In this document: piece by piece, positions 1 through 2,760 of the stretch
Layout: each line of letters opens with the position of its first letter
Numbering within the stretch: the first letter of the stretch is position 1
Assembly: GCA_013203415.1 (NCBI GenBank)
Contig: JABMQE010000096.1
Span: 1-5,490, forward strand
Length of the DNA stretch: 5,490 nucleotides
Direction: 5' to 3'
DNA from: Candidatus Falkowiibacteriota bacterium
Lineage (GTDB): Bacteria > Patescibacteriota > Patescibacteriia > UBA2591 > JABMQE01
Program-made: the position numbers and the translations under genes
Notes under the pieces: generated by a model
Seen by the model: only the letters and a program-made list of their open reading frames with translations
Databases searched by the model: none
What the model was told of the DNA's origin: nothing

Positions 1-66
1 GATATTAATTGGGTTAAAAATAGCTTAGCAATCTATTAATCTAAGTGCTAAACCACTAGATATACT
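1..66 (-). other. Leader region of an unseen downstream gene
   Basis: This stretch follows the predicted promoter on the minus strand and has no start codon followed by a recognisable gene. It contains a small inverted repeat, TTAGCA (25-30) and TGCTAA (46-51), around a 15-nt loop that itself holds a short CTTAG/CTAAG pair. It could be an operator or a weak leader hairpin; the pairing is too short to decide. No riboswitch or tRNA is recognised. Confidence 0.3.
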
Positions 67-94
67 ATTATATATTATTATAAAAATTTGTCAA
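67..94 (-). promoter_or_regulatory. Strong sigma70-like promoter reading out of the left edge
   Basis: On the minus strand there is a perfect -35 box TTGACA (89-94), a 16-nt AT-rich spacer (73-88) and a perfect -10 box TATAAT (67-72). Transcription would start near position 60 and run leftward out of the window. The -35 box lies only 12 nt beyond the stop codon of the ligase-family gene, so this promoter most likely serves the next gene on the same strand, which is out of view. Both hexamers match the consensus exactly; the spacer is 1 nt shorter than the ideal 17. The region is very AT-rich, so chance boxes are easier to find, but two perfect boxes at proper spacing in the correct intergenic position are convincing. 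Confidence 0.7.
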
Positions 95-106
95 GTCCTT
101 CGTACT

Positions 107-1537
107 TTATACTTCATCCTTCCCGCTAGGCCTTGAGCTTGTCGAAAGGATACTTAACCCCAAAACCAGCCACCAAACCATCACTCCAAAATAAAAACTC
201 CAAAAATAATGGTCAAACAACGATAATATAAAAATCACCAGCATCACCAACCCGTAGGCGGGCAAACGTTTGCCCGCCTTCAAGGCCTTCAAGGCGATAA
301 ATAAAAAAATCAAACCAAACAAAATCACACCCAAAATCCCAATCTCCCCCCACACAAGCAACCAAACATTATGCACTGGCTGATAATCCCAGGCATTCTT
401 CTCTGCTATCCCTCCTTCCTTGCTTAAACCCATATAACCTTCCATACCAGCCGAATCGAATATTGTCCGCAAATCCGCATCATACAAATATAAAGTATAA
501 TTCCCCAAACCTGCTCCCCTTAACCAATTCTTTGTTATTACTTCTTTTGCCTCTCTGTATGCCCCCTTCCTTTGCTCTATAGATTTCGTCTCCAATCTCC
601 CCTCGCCTTTCACCCTCGCCAAAAACGGTTCGCGAAAAGCCAACCCAAACATTACCGTAATCAAAACCGCAATAATTAAAAACTTCGCACCAACAACGCT
701 TCCCAATTTATCTTTTTTTAATAAATTAATAAACCAATAAATTAATAAACTAACAAAAAACGCAATCCACGCCCCTCTTGAAAAAGTCGTAAGCAATCCC
801 GAAAACATCACCACAAAAAACAACATCAAAACCATAGCCGAAAAACCTCGCTTTGTTTCTTGGCTTCCCCATTTTGCAACTAACGTTCCATAAACTGATT
901 CGTACAGCCCAACACATAAAATCAAACCAATCACCAGCCAACCCCCCAAAATATTCGGATGGGGCAAACTCCCATACGCCCGAAGCCATCGCCGTAATTC
1001 TGTCCCCACCACGCTCACTCCATTATCCATCGGCCATTGAGTAGCCATCCCCAACCATTTATTGCCCGCCACATGCTGGGCTAAAAACTGCCAAACCCCA
1101 AGTCCTGCCTGCAACCCGCCGGATAAAACAATCATCCAGGCAATTTTCTTTCTTCCTACCCCAGAAGAAAAAATCAGCCAAAAAAACAAAAACCCTTCGA
1201 GCAAAACCCCAAACTTATAAAGCGCTAAATCCGAATCAGTCGCCCAAAAAATCGATAAACACGAAACCACAAAAAACAAAACAATAAAATATCTCAAAAA
1301 ACCCCTATCACCCTTATTCCCCTTATCTCCTCTATCACCCCCGATTCGCACCAAATTCAAAACCACCAACACCAAAAGTAAAATCTCCGTCCCATACAAG
1401 CTAAACGTTCCATACTCTAAATAGCCGCCAGCCACCTCGCCCATCTTCCACATCAACCGCACTTGCCACGGCAATAAAAAAACGAGGAGATAAATCCCCC
1501 ATTCGATAACTCTGGCTAACATATTCTTTTTGTTCAT
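107..1537 (-). CDS. O-antigen ligase/polymerase family membrane protein
   Basis: A 476-residue polytopic inner-membrane protein with roughly 11-12 hydrophobic segments (about 11-28, 49-64, 81-98, 104-124, 132-151, 196-213, 232-249, 255-273, 283-300, 391-417, 427-442, 447-464). Family signs are PHPN near 192-195, TFSRGAW at 251-257 with the conserved Arg254, the RGAGLGNY motif at 340-347, and VHNVWL at 388-393 with His389, at the end of a large extracytoplasmic loop (about 301-390). In WaaL-type enzymes, an Arg and a His in corresponding places are needed for glycan transfer from a lipid carrier. The protein therefore probably ligates or polymerises a lipid-linked polysaccharide or glycosylates an acceptor; sequence alone cannot separate WaaL, Wzy and PglL-like roles. 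The ATG at 1535-1537 has only a weak purine-rich stretch upstream; Met6 is an alternative start. Four repeat-derived stretches lie in the gene: a Gly-x-y run (66-79), an octamer repeat under the segment near 266-274, a palindrome at 420-428, and the STSS-containing tail. Confidence 0.85.
   Translation of the reverse strand: MNKKNMLARVIEWGIYLLVFLLPWQVRLMWKMGEVAGGYLEYGTFSLYGTEILLLVLVVLNLVRIGGDRGDKGNKGDRGFLRYFIVLFFVVSCLSIFWATDSDLALYKFGVLLEGFLFFWLIFSSGVGRKKIAWMIVLSGGLQAGLGVWQFLAQHVAGNKWLGMATQWPMDNGVSVVGTELRRWLRAYGSLPHPNILGGWLVIGLILCVGLYESVYGTLVAKWGSQETKRGFSAMVLMLFFVVMFSGLLTTFSRGAWIAFFVSLLIYWFINLLKKDKLGSVVGAKFLIIAVLITVMFGLAFREPFLARVKGEGRLETKSIEQRKGAYREAKEVITKNWLRGAGLGNYTLYLYDADLRTIFDSAGMEGYMGLSKEGGIAEKNAWDYQPVHNVWLLVWGEIGILGVILFGLIFLFIALKALKAGKRLPAYGLVMLVIFILSLFDHYFWSFYFGVMVWWLVLGLSILSTSSRPSGKDEV
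131..150 (-). repeat. GC-rich CTTTCGACAAGCTC repeat forming the gene's 3' end
   Basis: On the minus strand this reads TCCTTTCGACAAGCTCAAGG. The 12-mer TTCGACAAGCTC occurs again exactly at 5261-5272 inside uvrA. The two ends, TCCTTTCGA and CTCAAGG, recur at 5198-5218 around a slightly different centre. The repeat encodes LSTSSR in the tail of the ligase-family protein (residues 464-469), after the last membrane segment. In uvrA the 12-mer is read in the same frame, giving PSTSS. The tail therefore looks derived from a repeat insertion rather than from the ancestral protein. Confidence 0.7.
256..293. repeat. Perfect 24-bp palindrome plus 9-nt duplication inside a gene
   Basis: Positions 256-267 (AGGCGGGCAAAC) are followed directly by their exact reverse complement at 268-279, a loop-free 24-bp palindrome. 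It overlaps a twofold 9-nt tandem, GCCTTCAAG at 276-284 and 285-293. Together they encode the basic stretch LKALKAGKRLPA (about residues 416-427), between two predicted membrane helices of the ligase-family protein. The core TGCCCGCCT also occurs at 1670-1678 in the upstream spacer's hairpin cluster, which suggests a shared repeat family. A chance palindrome this long is very unlikely. Confidence 0.8.
723..754. repeat. Octamer tandem repeat inside a gene, shared with the spacer
   Basis: Four consecutive 8-nt units on the plus strand: AAATTAAT, AAACCAAT, AAATTAAT and AAACTAAC. The section 725-746 matches 1631-1652 in the upstream spacer at 21 of 22 positions. On the coding strand the repeat underlies the hydrophobic YWFINLL region (about residues 262-273) of a predicted membrane helix, where A/T-rich hydrophobic codons are easily tolerated. 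Because the unit length is not a multiple of three, each unit is read in a different frame. Confidence 0.7.
1302..1340 (-). repeat. 9-nt tandem repeat encoding Gly-x-y triplets
   Basis: Four 9-nt units on the plus strand, CCCCTATCA, CCCTTATTC, CCCTTATCT and CCTCTATCA, plus the start of a fifth (CCC). They encode GDR, GNK, GDK and GDR in frame, giving a charged, collagen-like stretch (residues 66-79) between the second and third predicted membrane segments of the ligase-family protein. Such a polar loop is unusual for this family and looks like a repeat expansion. The unit length preserves the reading frame, so copy number could vary without breaking the gene. Confidence 0.75.
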
Positions 1538-1576
1538 TCTTGTTCTGTTATATTAAACCCGTATTTGCAAAATATA

Positions 1577-1647
1577 TTTATTGGTTTACTACGCTCGTCG
1601 AGCTAAGCTCGACTTCGCTTTTATTGATTTATTAATAAACCAATAAA
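1577..1647. repeat. Nested inverted repeat with octamer units
   Basis: Outer arms TTTATTGGTTTA (1577-1588) and TAAACCAATAAA (1636-1647) are exact reverse complements. The interior holds a second hairpin with arms GTCGAGC (1597-1603) and GCTCGAC (1607-1613) and a 3-nt loop. The right part (1621-1652) shows an 8-nt period: TTATTGAT, TTATTAAT, AAACCAAT, AAACTAAT. The 12-mer TAAACCAATAAA occurs a third time at 730-741 inside the ligase-family gene. The inner AGCGAAGTCGAG-like core, read on the minus strand, resembles the GCGAAG/TCGA units inserted in uvrA. An element with AT arms around a GC core fits a small non-autonomous repeat, but no duplicated target site is evident. Confidence 0.65.
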
Positions 1648-1654
1648 CTAATAT

Positions 1655-1703
1655 CAGCCAAAGGCTGCCTGCCCGCCTCTGGCGTGGACCAGCCTCTGGC
1701 TGG
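1655..1703. repeat. Cluster of three GC-rich stem-loops
   Basis: Three short perfect hairpins follow each other: CAGCC-AAA-GGCTG (1655-1667), CGCC-TCT-GGCG (1674-1684) and CCAGCC-TCT-GGCTGG (1689-1703). All have 3-nt loops. They lie 20-70 nt downstream of the nucleotidyltransferase stop codon. None is followed by a clear T-run on the minus strand, so a classic intrinsic terminator is not supported, though they could slow polymerase or protect the mRNA 3' end. Similar TCT-loop hairpins are, in my recollection, frequent between genes of Parcubacteria. Confidence 0.7.
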
Positions 1704-1723
1704 AATTAATAAATACAAACTCA

Positions 1724-2623
1724 CTAAATAAAACTGTCAGGTCTATACTCTGGAAGTGCTCTTTCGTGGAATTTCATAACTCGGTCATTCACCACCACCT
1801 TATCATTATCTTCATGAATCGCCGAATCTTTATTCCTCATCATCCGTTTAAGCTGAATCTTCCTTAAAAAAGGGCTCCCTGCCCAACCAGAAAAAAATAT
1901 TTCAAAAAATCTCCTTGCCTTCCTGCTCCACTCGCTGTCCCTAATCACCCCGCTCTCCGGTATCCACCACTCTCTTGCCTTTGGTAAAAAAATTTTTATC
2001 CATTCATTCTCCAGGAAGAATCTTCTGTATGTCTTGTCAACATCAAAAATCGGCGCGATCAGATTCATCCATTGATAAAGATACATATTATTTTTATCAT
2101 AAAACTTCTTTATATTCAAGGCCTCGTCTGTAATATAAAAACTTAAGCATATTCTATTATCTATTTTTCTCCCATATCTCCTTACTCCCATAATCTGCGT
2201 TACCAAAGTAATTAAAAAACGGGCCAGCCAAAGCCGCCCGCCGCTAACAATTATAAACAAGTCAATATCACTGTCTTTTTTTGTGTGCAGAAAACCATTA
2301 TTATTACACAAAGCAATCATCCTAACAAAAGGCACAAACCTTAATATCTTAACCACCCCTAAAGATTTTTTCCATTTTTCTACTCCAAAATTCCTCCTCT
2401 CCTGCCTCAAACTCACTAATTCCTCCCTGCCCCGCAAAAAATAAAAACCGTCTTTCTCTTCTATTTTATCAGCCAGCCGTTGTAATAGCTCAACCACATC
2501 TAACACCTTACATCTCGCATCCAACTTATAACCCCACAACCAAACCTCTATCAAACTCAATGGATAATCAAAAATATCATAGTAAGTTATCAGGGTTAAT
2601 ATGGTTCTTTCTAAATCCGACAT
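1724..2623 (-). CDS. Uncharacterised nucleotidyltransferase-fold protein
   Basis: A 299-residue predicted cytoplasmic protein. Residues about 1-70 (including YYDIFDYPLS at 14-23) look like a winged-helix module that often precedes this family. Residues about 100-165 hold a DNA-polymerase-beta-type nucleotidyltransferase core: KKDSDIDLFIIV at 115-126 provides the DxD metal pair Asp119/Asp121. The usual Gly-Ser before it is replaced by CNNN (106-109). Further family-like stretches are VRRYGRKIDNRICLSF (147-162), YLYQWMNLIAPIFD (181-194) and NEWIKIFLP (206-214). I remember this arrangement from unnamed proteins of Patescibacteria; substrate and role are unknown. The altered Gly-Ser motif may mean changed or lost activity, although relatives may share it. 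The ATG at 2621-2623 follows AT-rich sequence without a Shine-Dalgarno motif. The gene ends in TAG, 137 nt after uvrA and 186 nt before the ligase-family gene, so co-transcription is possible but not shown. Confidence 0.75.
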   Translation of the reverse strand: MSDLERTILTLITYYDIFDYPLSLIEVWLWGYKLDARCKVLDVVELLQRLADKIEEKDGFYFLRGREELVSLRQERRNFGVEKWKKSLGVVKILRFVPFVRMIALCNNNGFLHTKKDSDIDLFIIVSGGRLWLARFLITLVTQIMGVRRYGRKIDNRICLSFYITDEALNIKKFYDKNNMYLYQWMNLIAPIFDVDKTYRRFFLENEWIKIFLPKAREWWIPESGVIRDSEWSRKARRFFEIFFSGWAGSPFLRKIQLKRMMRNKDSAIHEDNDKVVVNDRVMKFHERALPEYRPDSFI

Positions 2624-2662
2624 ATATTACATTAAAGTTAAAATTCGCAAAACCACATCCTT

Positions 2663-2760
2663 AAGTTTCAAGTTTTAATTTTTAAATTTCAATCAAGTTT
2701 TATTTGCCTAAATTTTAATTTTTATTTCTTGTCGTCATTAAAAATTTAAACTTAAAACTT
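2663..2760. repeat. AT-rich inverted repeat of heptamer units after uvrA
   Basis: The arms 2663-2685 and 2738-2760 are reverse complements at 21 of 23 positions and are separated by 52 nt. Each arm is a tandem of 7-nt units: AAGTTTC, AAGTTTT, AATTTTT and AAATTTC from 2663 rightward, and AAGTTTT, AAGTTTA, AATTTTT read leftward from 2760. The right arm begins directly after the uvrA stop codon. In uvrA mRNA the two arms could form a long, A-U-dominated stem, perhaps helping 3' end formation, but the GC content is too low for a standard terminator. No gene or promoter is supported in this 137-nt spacer. Confidence 0.65.

Larger units (their letters stand above)
1538..1723. other. Repeat-rich spacer between two genes
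   Basis: The 186-nt gap between the nucleotidyltransferase gene and the ligase-family gene holds no coding sequence that I can support. Nearly all of 1577-1703 is structured: a nested inverted repeat (1577-1647) followed by three GC-rich stem-loops (1655-1703). A TAATAT hexamer on the minus strand (1550-1555) could be a -10 box for the ligase-family gene, but no convincing -35 box lies at the right distance. Confidence 0.6.

Noticed and set aside
750..1044. Alternative frames within the ligase-family gene (minus 750-989, plus 853-1044)
   Set aside because: They overlap the region encoding the conserved PHPN and SRGAW motifs in the main frame and have no family features of their own.
1550..1555. 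TAATAT as the -10 box of the ligase-family gene
   Set aside because: No acceptable -35 hexamer lies 15-19 nt upstream and the region is AT-rich, so chance is a sufficient explanation.
1655..1703. Intrinsic terminator for the nucleotidyltransferase gene
   Set aside because: The hairpins are perfect but no T-run follows any of them on the minus strand. I annotated them as repeats instead.
1577..1703. CRISPR array or tRNA
   Set aside because: The repeats are unequal, have no regular spacers and do not fold as a cloverleaf. They are independent palindromes.
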